64,000 nt of DNA, taken from positions 11,594,001 through 11,658,000 of the forward strand of contig NC_079887.1 of NCBI RefSeq assembly GCF_029227915.1. Direction: 5' to 3'. Under the pieces are notes generated by a model, which was given only the letters and a program-made list of their open reading frames with translations, did not search any database and was not told the DNA's origin. Source of the DNA: Hydractinia symbiolongicarpus (Eukaryota; Cnidaria; Hydrozoa; Anthoathecata; Hydractiniidae). This document shows, piece after piece, positions 1-10,984 of the stretch. Position 1 is the first letter of the stretch. The number at the start of each line of letters is the position of its first letter. Position numbers and translations under genes: made by a program.

Positions 1-18
1 TTAACACTATATCCAGCA

Positions 19-215
19 GTGCCTCCAGCACTACCTCTAGTACTACCTCTAGCACTACCTTTAACACCACTTCTAGCACTACCTTTAACACCACTTCTAG
101 CACTACCTTTAACACCACTTCTAGCATTACATGCAGTTACGTCCAGTACTACCTCTAGCACTAACTTAACACCACCTCCATCACTATCTTTAGAATTACC
201 TCCACCACTACCGTC
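19..215. repeat. 24-bp minisatellite with degenerate flanks
   Basis: Three near-perfect 24-bp units (CTAGCACTACCTTTAACACC plus ACTT) run from 49 to 120, flanked on both sides by degenerate 12-bp versions of CTAGCACTACCT. The period is a multiple of three, so long frames stay open on both strands: Leu/Pro-rich on +, Gly/Ser-rich on -. The minus frame runs off the left edge, so a fragment of a repetitive protein cannot be excluded, but a one-base phase slip near 150-160 argues for non-coding repeat. Confidence 0.75.
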
Positions 216-249
216 AGCACTGCATAAAAGTTTTTTCCGTGCCGTTTGT

Positions 250-960
250 GTGTGAAGCAAAACACAAAAGAAACCTTTTTTAGTTGCATAATATTGTCTC
301 GTAGAACTTAAAATCATGACAATATCTTGAGAAGACTTGAACTAGTATTTATTACCTTGTTGGAATCAATTTTTGCAAGAATTAAATTTCGTTATTTCGC
401 GAATTTTTAATCTTCTCGCGAAATTCAAATCTTCAAACCTTGTTAAATTGGATTCTTGCAAAAATTTATTGCATTAGTATGAAAAGCGCGCAAATTTTAT
501 TCTTTCGACGCACACCTCATGTTACGCACATTTGGAAACTAGCTCTAAAATGCAGAGGTTTTTACATGTTGGCTCATCTAATTCCCCGATTTTTTTTGAT
601 AGGAGTACTGATTGACAGGAGATGATAGGAGTACTATTTGATAAGACACTGATTGATACGGGTATTGAATGACAGGGGTACTAAATGATAGGAGTACTTA
701 ATGTTTTTTTTAATGCTGCCATTTTGATTCGCTACTTTTGTACACAAAATGTAGCATCGGAACCTTAGAGATTATTTTTGGAACCTTCTCTATCTGCGTT
801 ATGTGGACATGGTCCTAACCTCTCTAGATGTAAATCTCAGTTGAGAAATAAATACCCGGAAAATGTGAAACGAAATTTTCTTCTTCCTTGAACAACATAT
901 TTTACAACTATTAACTACCAACCTGCCAGCACTTCACAACTTTTCATCTATTTACCTGCC
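250..960. other. No gene seen
   Basis: AT-rich sequence with no convincing reading frame. A short inverted motif around TTTCGCGAA (about 390-425) resembles the TTCGCGAAAATT foldbacks at 32.87 and 61.7 kb. Confidence 0.5.
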
Positions 961-965
961 ACCTT

Positions 966-1229
966 TTAAATATTAAGTTCTTGTGATTTCAGTTTATCTT
1001 TCTTCTTCAAATAGTTTTCAACCATTTTCGAGAGTTCTTCAATCCGTATGGAATTCCACGAACGACGTTTAACGTTCTCTATTGCAAGTCGATGTTGCAT
1101 GGCGTCCTTCAAAGTTTTCAGAAAGGACGTGACATAGAAACGATCCACTGTTTCTCGTTTACCAGGCTTTATCATAAACAAGAAACTTTGTCCAATCAAA
1201 TACATAAAAAGTAGTCCCTTTAAAATCAT
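966..1229 (-). CDS. Possible terminal exon, unrecognised
   Basis: An open frame of 87 codons whose composition is more protein-like than its neighbours: rich in Lys/Arg/Glu, with a likely amphipathic helix toward the C terminus (ENVKRRSWNSIRIEELSKMV). I do not recognise the family. No upstream exon could be joined with confidence. A further minus-strand frame at 1744-1971 contains a good donor (CAG/GTGAGA) but no clear partner. It may be a chance frame. Confidence 0.2.
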   Translation of the reverse strand: MILKGLLFMYLIGQSFLFMIKPGKRETVDRFYVTSFLKTLKDAMQHRLAIENVKRRSWNSIRIEELSKMVENYLKKKDKLKSQELNI

Positions 1230-2740
1230 CCTGAGTTTGGTTACTTTCTGATACTACATGAAACCTCTTCTCTCTAAGGACGTAATCTTAATACAATGTC
1301 TCTCAGGAAAGAGTATTTACAATTTTTGTTTTTGTTTTTTATGTACAACACAGTGAATGAGAGTTTCTTGTTTGACTTTTCCTTTTGGATACACAAAGAA
1401 TTTATAGCGCTGATAAATCGCGGATAACATAAAGGAGTTATATTTCGTCGGGCAAAGAGAAAAAGCGCTCTTGCTTTGCGGCTATTAAATAAAACAAACA
1501 TATATGAAAATATAAGTATGATAATTTTTGTGTTTTTCACACATTTAATTGATTATTTTTTTTATCTTTGGTTATTTTTAATTATTTAAAAATCTCTCTC
1601 AGCCGATGTAATATATATGTTAATTTTACCAACATTTATTAATTGCATTTTCATATTATCTTTTCTTCCTTTTCCTTTTGACATTATATTCTTAGACAAA
1701 AGATTCAAAACGAGCGATAAAAAGTTATCATTCCATGTCGGCCCTATTTATTCTTCAATAAATTAAACTTCAACGTATTATCGCTATATTGATACACAAT
1801 ATCATCCATATCCCTCATATATTCTTTAGCGCGAAAACAGCCTGAAAACGTATAATCTACCCTAACATCGAATTTTCTCACCTGTGACGGTGCATTGCGT
1901 TGTTTCTTTGAACGGATAAAGAAGTTCAGTTGATGCAATAAGAAATTAAAATTGTTAAATATCTTCAACAAATAAACAAAACATGTTCATAGTATATTCT
2001 TGATTCTTGACTCATTTTTAGCCTTATTGTTCTTATAAAGTATATTCTTATGAATCATACCTCCATATATACACTGGGTGTATATGAAGGTCTCATTTAT
2101 ATTTTCACCAATCATGAATTGTCGAAATCGCAGACCAAGAGGGTGTGCGTTTATTAAAGGAGAGGCGAACTGTGCTGCGGCACGGCTGCTGAATAAAGTT
2201 AATGATAAGTGTTGATTTTAAAGACCAGACTGACTGACTTGGTCGTCTGCTCCATAAAGAAGTCCCACTATTAAATCAAATTTGTTTACGTCTTTGTGAG
2301 AGTGCTGAATTATTTATAATTGAGTATTTTTACACATTTGCTAAACGGGTGGCTAAATTAAAAAACAATGAGATATATTTCTCTTTATTGTGATGGTCAC
2401 GGGTCACTGCACACATAGTCTATAGAGAAAAACTAGACTATGATAAGTTAAAGATCAAAATAACAAAATGTTAAACAAGTTATTTTTATTTTAAAGGTGA
2501 AGCCGCCATATTCGGTCGACTTGTTATTCAATGTTTCCGGTCTGTATATTTATTCAAATTTCGCGCCATCTCATCATAACAAACTTTATAGTTTTAGGGG
2601 TTAGCTTTGATACATATACCATATATTTTGTGTTGTGGGGAATAAAGTAATGGAAAAGAACGACGGCTAAAATGATTACAATTTATAAACAAAAACAAAA
2701 TAACAATTTACTCCAAGAAGTGATTCTTATACTACCCTGT
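1230..2740. other. No gene seen
   Basis: Very AT-rich. Contains the weak minus-strand frame at 1744-1971 and a short palindrome-like stretch near 2070-2090 (ATATACACTGGGTGTATAT). No repeat boundary or gene could be established. Confidence 0.4.
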
Positions 2741-3099
2741 AGGGGTGTATTCCATTTAACACAAAAATGACCCAAATAGCCGAATCAGCTTACCTTACTC
2801 AAGGTGAATACATGTTCACAAAATGGAATATACTGTGCAAGATTCGCAACATTTTCATAAAATGCAATGCAAGTGTTAACTTCACGTTTTCCGTAATTTA
2901 TGCAAACACATGGAAAACGCGTATCAAAGTCAAAACAAATATGGCGAATGCACGACGGCGACAAATGATGATCGCGTCGGTTCCTTTGATAAGATAAATA
3001 TCAAAATTTTGTGCCGAGGTGATTTATTGTAACTAGCTAGTACATTTTGCAATGAAATGTTTTCATCGCTGAGTAACATACTTGCAACGTTTTTTTAGA

Positions 3100-3841
3100 T
3101 ACCAACCAAATATATCCAAAATACATTTTGATCAGTTGGAAATTTTGCTGGATTGTTATCCACTGCTTCAGTATTTTCGGGAAAAAAACAGAAAAAGACG
3201 AAACTCCCATATTAAAACGAATTTGTATCTTTTTGTGCGGTTCGCTTCCGCAAAATAACAGTTAGTGCAAATAAGCGACAAAATTAACCGTCATCAATAA
3301 TTTGCATTATCAGTTGCATTATAAGTTCATGCCTAAGGAGTTTTCAGAAATCAGTGGTGGTTTCCAGAGAATGCGTGGGTTGGAAGAAGTTGTTGGTGCT
3401 AATTACGGAAGTCATATACCAATAAAAGCACCGCAGAAACACAACGAGACATGCGTCAATAAAGAAAAAAATTTCATTCCATTATTTGCAAACTCTTTGT
3501 GGGTATAAAATGAGATTCAACGACGTGTGCACAGGTTGGCCTGGTTCTGTACATCTCAGTCAAGTTTTTGATAATAGCGACTAGTTGCGACAAATAATGA
3601 TAGAACCAGATAAATTAGTACCGAACAGCGGCTTCCTTATAGGAGATGCTGCATATCAACTCCAAACGTATATCAGACCCCTTACAAAAATATCACGACT
3701 TCTGTATTAATAAAAAATGTTAACGAAGCAGAATTGAATTTTTCAATCATCAATGAAGATGAAGTTAACAACTTTGTGGTATACGGGTCAACAGCGGCGG
3801 ATGTCAAACGTATACGAAATGACATAGCAGCAGTATTTTAA
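3100..3841 (+). pseudogene. Harbinger (DDE_Tnp_4-like) transposase pseudogene
   Basis: Fragments in several frames match the order of a HARBI1-like transposase: an N-terminal helical part (HFDQLEILLDCYPLLQYF, from about 3130), the start of the DDE domain (GSHIPIKAPQKHNETCVNKE, 3400-3465), the block DVCTGWPGSVH (about 3520-3550), GDAAYQLQTYI (about 3645-3675) and a C-terminal tail ending at the stop at 3841. In the family the first block reads G-x-I-D-G-x-H-I-P-I; here the Asp is Tyr, so the first catalytic acid is gone. The Asp usually following His in WPGSVHD is Leu. The Asp of GDAAY is kept. Stops and frame changes separate the blocks. It converges on the SANT/Myb-like gene of the same element. 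Confidence 0.8.
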
Positions 3842-3899
3842 AGGATTCATTTACCATTTGAAAACGATTATTTAACATTTCTAATTATGAAAAACTTCC

Positions 3900-5258
3900 T
3901 TTACAGTCTCTCAAAAAATGTTGATGTTGGCTGCTTCCCGTTTAGCCTTTCTTTCCTTGTATGCTTCGAACATGTGTGGCGACCTTTGTAACTGCAGAAG
4001 TGTACTTCCATTTATTTTTCCTTTTTTCTCCAATTCTTTTCTAACTTTAATGCCACTGCTTGAGATGCACGCTATGAGCCAATAAGCCAAGCCAAGCCAA
4101 TAACCTCTTGTATTTTTTTAAAAAAATTGCAAACTTTACTACCACTTCCAGATTTTTTTAAACAGTCAACCGACTTGCTGTAGCCTCTGACAAGACCCTG
4201 TCACTTTACACGACACTGTAAAATCAGGAAAAATATCCTATTCCGCGGAGGTACTGGAAACTTTCCATCTTGTCGCCCATACCTTTCCAAACATTCTCTT
4301 TTCGAAATCTTGGATTTTTTAATTTGTCAATGTTAATCTCGTACAAATCAATCAACTTCAGTGTCATTATGTCGTCCAAAACATTTTTCCAGCCTCGTTT
4401 TCCAGCGACTGTGATGAAGACGACGATGTAGAATCTATAATTCATTAAGTACAGTAATAATTTTAAATAAATAAATTTACTTAACATTGTACCACGTGTA
4501 GTAACACTTATACCTGCACTTTTATTTTTTTCACTTTGCGTGTGTCTGTCGTCTGCTGATAAACGTTGTTTCTGGAAGATATATTCTCTTTTTCCATCGT
4601 CTTTCGTTTGTTCTCTTTAAAGGTTAAAAAAAAATTAAACCATTTTATCAATAAAATAAGCAACGAATAAAACAATTAATCTGCTTACAAATAGACCTTT
4701 CCCGAATTTCCTAATTATGCCTAACTAAATTAAAGAGGTCAATACTAAAAATGATTTTTATTCCTAAGTTCTCTAGCAAAGGGTAGAACAAATTACTTAA
4801 TTTCGTAAATATTTCTGTTCATTAAGTCTCAATTTCGAGTTAAAAGTTACGGTCAAACCCTTCATATAGCCGAGCCTCCTAAGAATAGCCTCATTTTCAA
4901 AATAATTATTTTCTTTAAATCTAAATAAAATCCAACCAGAATATTATATTGCTCTGAAAACTTCATTTTTGTCATTATAATTTAATATTCTATCTGAATA
5001 TTCTTATTTGAAGAGCACAGAACCATTATAAAATTTTGGATGACGTTATAATTATTATAATTTATGAAATTCGGGAAAGGTGTATTCTATACCTGTCGAC
5101 TCAGCTTGATCGTACGGCATTTTAAATTCCATTTTTCTATTTTCCTTATGGCTTTCAATCTGAATATCAGAAGAATTGATTGTCGATAAAATATTTCCAG
5201 GCGGGTTTGTTGTTGAACAACAAAAATCTTCGTCTTTGTTTACAAAGAAATCCGCCAT
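3900..5258 (-). pseudogene. SANT/Myb-like DNA-binding gene of the Harbinger element
   Basis: Exon 1 runs from the ATG at 5258 to 5093 and ends ACAG/GTATAG. Exon 2 starts at 4408 after a CACAG acceptor. Both junctions are phase 1 and together encode Val, so the frame continues exactly. Exon 2 carries a SANT/Myb-like trihelix start (GKRGWKNVLDDIMTLKLIDL, then NPRFRKENVWKGMGDKM). Beyond the first stop at about 4224, out-of-frame stretches resembling the rest of the domain (VDCLKKSGSGSK, then a Lys-rich tail) can be read down to about 3900, so the 3' part has decayed. Autonomous Harbinger elements carry such a protein as the partner that helps the transposase bind the ends. Confidence 0.7.
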
Positions 5259-5641
5259 TTTATATATTATGCAGAAATTACCATAGAGATTTGCTGACAG
5301 AGTTAAATTATTTAATTGTGTTACATGATGGCAGTACATTTTGTGCAAGTTTAGCACTTTTAGCGGCAAAATGGAATGGCTTGGTGACTTTTGCAGACTC
5401 AAGGTGCTAATTTAAATGAAAAATGAAGTTAAATAGAATGTATTTAGCAAAATTTTTGAGTAAAATTATTAAATTTAGCCACTTATTTGCGTTAAATGGA
5501 ATGACCCTAAATGTTCTTTTGTTTTAAAAAACCGAAGAGTAAACTTTTGAATCTCCAAGATATCGTTTATACTACAAAGATAAGAACACAGCGTGCAGGT
5601 TTTCTCTTGAATAAAACACAAAATTCCGCCCTCTCTACCAC

Positions 5642-7629
5642 CTAAAAATTCGGAAAATAACCGAGGCGACAAGACGGAATATTTGGATTCTCTCCGACAA
5701 TAATTTTTGAGACGTACGCATACAACTCTCTATCATCAATGATTTTTTCAAGCACACCTTCCATTCTTACAAAGCACTCTTCTTTTATCCCAGCAAACAA
5801 ATTAATATCTTTCTCAAAGTAATGCTCAAATTTTCTTCTGGAAAGACAATTTTTTAACTCACGTAAATAGTCTTTCACGCACTCCTTAAAATGTGCTTTG
5901 TCCCAGTCGTATTTCTCTTTAATGTGAAACAAAATTGTTTTTACACGGTACGAAGTGAGAGGCTTAAAAACACCATGTAAACTCGGCTGTAGTAAGGCTT
6001 TTACTGTACGAGTGACTTGTAATTGGCACCCACAAGAAGCGGTTATATCCTTGCGTATCTGTCTTTCTCACATAGAGTAAGATCTTCTCCAAGATATCAT
6101 TTCATTGTCTTATTCCTGTCTTTATACATACAGCAATCCTAAGTATAGGTTTAAAAATATTTAAATGTGAAAAACATAAACTTTAAGCCCCGACTTGTGA
6201 CTTGTGCGCAAAAAATTGCTGCTTCTCCAGAGAAATTTTGGCGGAAGAAAATTTTAAAAATAACTCATGAATGAAAATAATATACAGGATAAAATTTTTT
6301 GAGGAAATTAATTGCCGCGAATTTTGCATGTTTTGTCAATTTCACGAAATTAGTTACCGTAATATTAGAAACGGTTTTACACTCGTAACTTTTCAACTAT
6401 TGTCTTATTTTCAAAGTTACTTGGCAGACATAACTCTATCCCTAACTCACAAAGATAGCAGCTTCATTTATATGTCTAGTGACGGGGGTAAATTTGAAAA
6501 TAGCAAAGTTGACGAGAAGTTATTTAGCATAACATTCGTATTTTAACCCTTTACGGCTTTTTTGAATAGGAAAATATTTTTTGTGCACTTGCTTAAAATT
6601 TATGATTATTTCTAACTTTCATTGGACCTTGCGATGAAAAAAATATTTTTCGAAAATTTTTTTTACTTTGCGGGGTTTCGGCTTTTTGTGAAATTTGAAA
6701 TTACAATTAATGCAAGAGTGTTGTACAATGTATGTGTGACGTTATTCCTAGTGCTCGTGACGTCATCAAATAAATTTTTACCTAGAATGAATTGTATTAG
6801 ACATTCTACAACTGTACCTATAATTGTATGTTCTCAAGGTTTCATTACTTAAGCATTAACTAGCTTGGGATTTATGGCCCCTTGGTCTTTTGCTCTCCCC
6901 CTCTCAGGGTTATTGTGGCACGCGTCAGCAATAAATAGTTAAAAAAATATGTTTGTTATTTTCGCTATCTGCAAGTACCTTTAGACCTCTCAACTTCAAA
7001 TACCTTTTTAACTCGTCTGCCTTCATCCTTTATTATTTCAAAATCCATAGTTATCTTTAATTCTATTTAATTCTAACATGTTCTTATAGTATGTTCTTGC
7101 CGGCTTCAGATTATTTTTAGGTTGTTCTAGCCTGTTTAACTGTAATTCCTATTCTTTCCATATTTTCCAGGCTAAACTTATACAACACAATATGCATGCT
7201 TCCAAAAATAAAAGTGTACCTACTTTCGTTTGAGCTGATAATGAAAAACGCTGGCATATAATCAAGCATATAATTGACCTTCCCATTTGTTATTTCCAAT
7301 AGAGATGCTGGCCCATGGTCCACAGCACGAATGAAATGGCCGTTTGTACTCTGCCACCAATTTGTCCACTGTTTGATATTACCAAAAAAAGCTAATCGAA
7401 ATTTTTCTGGCTTTATGTAACCGGTAATTTCACTACATACTTTTCCTTCGTAGAAGTTCATTGGTTGTATTGCCTTTAATACTTTGTATCCATCCTTTAA
7501 ATCTTCGTTATTAACTATTTCAACATCCTTACCGTTCATTACAATCATGATGTCAATTTCTAATTCACTGCTGCAGATCTTCAGATCCTCGTATACACTG
7601 CCTGTATGTTCAATTTTAACAAAATCGCA
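5642..7629 (-). CDS. Mab-21/cGAS-like nucleotidyltransferase, partial exon set
   Basis: Two exons are clear. Exon A (about 7629-7220) encodes IEHTGSVYEDLKI followed by ELEIDIMIV, the GS motif and the E-x-D pair of the cGAS/Mab-21 fold, then GPASLLEI and LDYMPAFFI, which supplies the third catalytic Asp; it ends AG/GTACAC. Exon B (about 6052-5642, after GACAG) encodes a Cys-containing segment, LTSYRVKTILFHIKEKYDWD and FEHYFEKDINLFAGI, the usual C-terminal helices, then a stop. A ends in phase 2 and B opens in phase 0, so at least one exon between them is missing or lost. Upstream of A a plausible N-terminal helix (PQEKVKQMLADFK, about 7665-7710) is followed by stops and a frame shift, so the gene may be decaying or use an exon I cannot place. 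Enzymes of this type make cyclic dinucleotides after ligand sensing, but many Mab-21 proteins are not active. Confidence 0.7.
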
Positions 7630-7678
7630 CTATATCTCATGTAGCTTTATAGGGTTTTTTATTTTGCTTTAAAATCGG

Positions 7679-8207
7679 CTAACATTTGTTTAACTTTCTC
7701 TTGAGGGTACTGAGCAAACTGGAAATGAAAGAGTTTGAGCTTATTGTATATATTCTGTGTTCTGTAGCTGGGTCAGAAGAAGGAGCCTGAGCAAGTGTTT
7801 GAGGAATTGCATCTAAAAATACGAGATGCAGAAATTCCTAAAATAACAATCACATGAAATCTAATGACCAATCTTTCATTTTAAGGAATTGGTTAGGCCA
7901 AGACCATAAATTTTGTATTCAAAAATTATAAAAAAATGAAGGAAAAGGTAAAAGTGCAGATCTAACTTTTAGCTCATGGATAATGTGTAAATAAAGACAA
8001 GAAACAAACTGTGGTATTTTGCGTATCAACCTCAGGCTGCGTCTTTTAAACTTTATTCAGTACTTCTTTTAAAAGGTTGATTTTAACCACTATAGCAGCC
8101 AACAAATAATTATCTGTAATATCTGCTAATAGTTTAGTGTTTTTATCAAGGTTATAGCAAATATTTTCAAGATCTTTAAATTCATCTTCACTGATACTCA
8201 TAGCCAT
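7679..8207 (-). CDS. Candidate two-exon small protein, unrecognised
   Basis: An ATG at 8207 opens a 48-codon stretch rich in Asp/Glu/Leu (MAMSISEDEFKDLENICYNL at the start), predicted helical. It can be spliced from a GAA/GTACTG donor at 8064 to a TTTTAG acceptor before 7837, both in phase 0, giving LDAIPQTLAQAPSSDP and a stop at 7679, 100 residues in all. Without splicing the frame stops at 8046 after 53 residues. The 3' part overlaps the putative N-terminal helix of the Mab-21-like gene in another frame, so one of the two readings is wrong or exon A of that gene has another leader. Family unknown. Confidence 0.3.
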
Positions 8208-8209
8208 AT

Positions 8210-9175
8210 TTTAAATTGATCTCCCGTCACCTGTGATAAAAAAAAACAATAAAATCAAAAATTATATCAAATCAAGTGATGTTTAGAGGTATCTTATGGA
8301 GTTCACATCATCAAAAACAAAAAAGAAAATTAAAATTTGAAATAATTGATGTTATATGTCACATGTACCTATTCGAAAACCAATCCAGATATAGTAAAAT
8401 TTGTTAGGGAATATGTTTATTGTTGTGGTAATGTTCACTTTCTAAAACTTAGTCACTTTCAACCAACATCTTTTTTGAACTAATAATAGGGAAATATATA
8501 TATACTTGTGGAGTTTTCCTTTTAATAAAACAATTTTGACTCAAAATTTTATCCTCGTATTTTTAAGCCATTTTTTTAAATTTACCATATTAGAAAACTA
8601 AAATAGGCACAAGACCTAGTCAGTAAAAATTGAAATCAGTAAAATTTGTAGGTGTCAGTATTTGAAAAGTGAGTGAGCTTAAAGTTGATCCCTTTGGGTC
8701 CTAAAACGCCTATAAATTTATTTTGCCTGTTATAGAGCCATTGCTATTATATTTTGGTTTAATATTGTGCGTTTTTGTGGTTCTTGCTTGTTATTGGCCA
8801 ATGTTGGCCTACTAAAGACCATACCGTTGGATCCAGTAAGTTATTCGGTAAGTTATATTTTTAATTAGGAAAAATAAGCCCCTGTGAAAAGTTATGAGTA
8901 ACCTTCCAAAATTATGAGTATAAATGCAGATCCACCGTTGGATTTTTCATGAGGATTTTATGGTAAAAAAGACAGGTAAAAGTGGGATTCATACTAACTA
9001 CATGTAAATTTATAATTTCATGGTTACCTAACCAGTATCTATTTGTCTAGGACTTTTGACTTGATTTTGACAATTGTTTAGCAAAAAATAAATTTGATTT
9101 GCGGCTGTTTTTATGAGGTTTTTTATGAAGTTTGTTCATATATGTTATATTGCGTTTTAAAGGAAATTTAAATTA
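8210..9175. other. No gene seen
   Basis: AT-rich sequence with no reading frame of interest. Its right part may be the body of the Helitron whose 3' end is at 9290, but no 5' end was found. Confidence 0.4.
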
Positions 9176-9179
9176 CAGG

Positions 9180-9290
9180 GATCGTCCGTCCGTCCGTCAC
9201 GCAAAATGGTAGCTTGGCTGTGCAGATAGCGAGACGCACGTAGAAAAAGGACGTGCGAACCCGTGGATTTTTCCACGGGCTAACGACTAG
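9180..9290 (+). mobile_element. Helitron 3' end (non-autonomous)
   Basis: The stretch ends with the perfect hairpin CCCGTGGATTTTTCCACGGG (9260-9279), then seven bases, then CTAG (9287-9290) followed by T. A short hairpin just before a terminal CTRR, inserted ahead of T, is the diagnostic Helitron 3' end. A (CGTC)n run near 9185-9198 and the block TCACGCAAAAT recur in the 148-bp copy at 34985. The 5' end with TC was not found, so the left limit is uncertain. Confidence 0.65.
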
Positions 9291-9356
9291 TATATTTAAA
9301 AATAACATATTATTTTCACCAATAGTTAAAAAAAAGTATATATATATATATAAACT

Positions 9357-10207
9357 TCAATATTTTCGGGCATCTCTGTACAGAAAAGAAAAACGCTTTC
9401 TACAAATAGAATAATTTTGATCATGCTCAAAAATAAAGTGAGCTCGGATAACCGGGCTTGTTTGTTGATATGGAAAAATTTCATCATGGCTTCCTGAGAT
9501 CTCGGTAGAAGCAACAGAGATCTTGGAAAGTCGAACTGGCTTGCTTCTCATATAAACACACACATTTTGTATAAGGTTGTCTACAGCATGAAAGATCTTG
9601 CCTAAGTGAGGCAGCCTAGTCAACTGGGCCAGCCCGCCTCCATAGAAACACCCCTTAGTTATTATTGTTTCTATGAAGTCTTTGCAACATACCTATAATC
9701 TTGCTGTTGGTTAGTTGAACTAAAAGGCATTCCACATTGTAACAAACAACAAACCTGACACAAGCGGGACTGCTGTCATCCATAACTAGTGGAACTTTCA
9801 AGTGCAAAATCCTGGGAACAAATAAAAAATTTTCAAATAAAAAGATTCCTATAAACAACTTTCAAAAAATGAGAGGTAAGCTTTAAGATTAACGCTGAAG
9901 CAAAATTAAATAAAAATTCTAACAAGATTTAGACAGAGACACATGACAGGTGTAGCTAAGCATAAGCTAGCTAGTTAAGTAGGCTAGTTGAAAGTCTAGT
10001 AAACAAAGTGTAGCTAGCTAGCTAGGTGCAAAATGACATAATAACGTAATAGAGACCTAAAAGCACATGTAACCATATACATAGCTTGCTCACAAAGGAC
10101 TCCTTACTATTCCAAATTTCTGACTCTCTCTAGGCAACTATCAGCTTCTGACCTGGACTTCTTCTCTGCTGCACAGATTACTCTTGGTTGGACACCACCC
10201 CATCTTG
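9357..10207 (-). CDS. Three 3'-terminal exons of an unrecognised gene
   Basis: Exons 10207-10153, 9811-9693 and 9637-9357 have good sites (TTTTCTGAG/, CAG/GTCAGA; TTCCCAG/, ATAG/GTATGT; ATGGAG/) and matching phases at both joins, giving one open frame of about 150 residues that ends at the stop at 9357. It reads GGVQPRVICAAEKKS, then ILHLKVPLVMDDSSPACVRF, then GLAQLTRLPHLGKIFHAVDN and a C-terminal FIFEHDQNYSICRKRFSF. There is no signal of a transposon and no membrane segment. The first exon listed opens in phase 1, so more exons must lie to the right; I could not place them. I do not recognise the family. Confidence 0.55.
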
Positions 10208-10519
10208 CTCAGAAAAAAGAGAAAAAGAGCCCTGGTGACACTTGGGGACCTCAGTTTTTATTCTATAGTTTTTACTGAGGGAGATTATGTTTTAAAAACT
10301 GAAAGTTTCAACTACTGTTTAAAAGATGACAATTTGAAATTCTACACGAGGACTTCGGTCGAAAAGCGAACTTTAAGACACGGTGATTATGGTCTAAAAA
10401 AGGCTCGTTTTCATTCTTCTTTTTTCGCTAAAAGCACGCGAGCTCTTTTGTTAGCGTGTGCGCACATTGGATAAAACTGGCCTAAAAGTTAGGACGAGGT
10501 GAAAAAATGAAGCTAAACA

Positions 10520-10982
10520 ATGCGTGGTAAAAAGTTCGATGAGTTTAAATGGTGTGTGGACAAGGGTTTGGATATACAAACGCAAGGTAATATTGGCAAC
10601 AAAAAGCTGCAGCAGTCACCAAACCTGCGCCAAATTCGACACAGTCCAAATAAATAATAGTGATCTTGTTTGTATGCATATATGGCAGTGACAATGCCAT
10701 TATCTGAATTTACAGAAATGTTCGATGTAGCCTATACGCAGGCTAAAACATCTCGAGATGTTTTTTAAATTGTCTAGTTAATAGGCAGGTTTATTTTTTG
10801 CCGAAAAAGAGCAGGACATAACAGCGGTTTATGTTAATCAACACGGGGGCAACAGGGTAAAAGTTGATAGCCTGCAAAATCTTGTTTTCACATGTACTAA
10901 ACATGCACGCAAACTTTTTCTAATGCGTACAAACCTCGTATGCAGAAATACCCCATTAACGAAGATGCTATGGTCGATCTGA
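10520..10982 (+). pseudogene. Possible decayed coding fragments
   Basis: Three short + frames look protein-like: one from 10520 (MRGKKFDEFKWCVDKGLDIQ...), one from about 10684 (MPLSEFTEMFDVAYTQAK) and one around 10830-10980 (AVYVNQHGGNRVKVDSLQNL, with a Cys/His-containing run after it). Stops separate them and no splice sites join them clearly. This could be a broken gene or transposon remnant; family unknown. Confidence 0.2.
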
Positions 10983-10984
10983 AC

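Larger units (their letters stand above)
2742..5507. mobile_element. PIF/Harbinger DNA transposon, decayed two-gene copy
   Basis: The ends are inverted repeats of about 22 bp. The left end begins GGGGTGTATTCCATTTAAC and the right end, read on -, begins GGGTCATTCCATTTAACG. Between them lie the two genes known from this superfamily: a DDE transposase on + (3100-3841) and a SANT/Myb-like DNA-binding protein on - (5258 to about 3900), facing each other. The flanking trinucleotides (GTA on the left, TAA on the right) are close to the TWA target duplication of PIF/Harbinger but do not match. Frame breaks in the transposase and a changed catalytic residue show the copy is dead. Length is about 2.77 kb. 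Confidence 0.8.

Noticed and set aside
19-255. A 78-residue Leu/Pro-rich protein on +
   Set aside because: It is a frame through a minisatellite whose period is a multiple of three.
312-345. A Helitron 3' end at ACTAGTATTT
   Set aside because: There is no hairpin before the CTAG.
10184-10474. A 96-residue + protein
   Set aside because: It overlaps the antisense exon at 10153-10207 of the unrecognised gene and has no domain.
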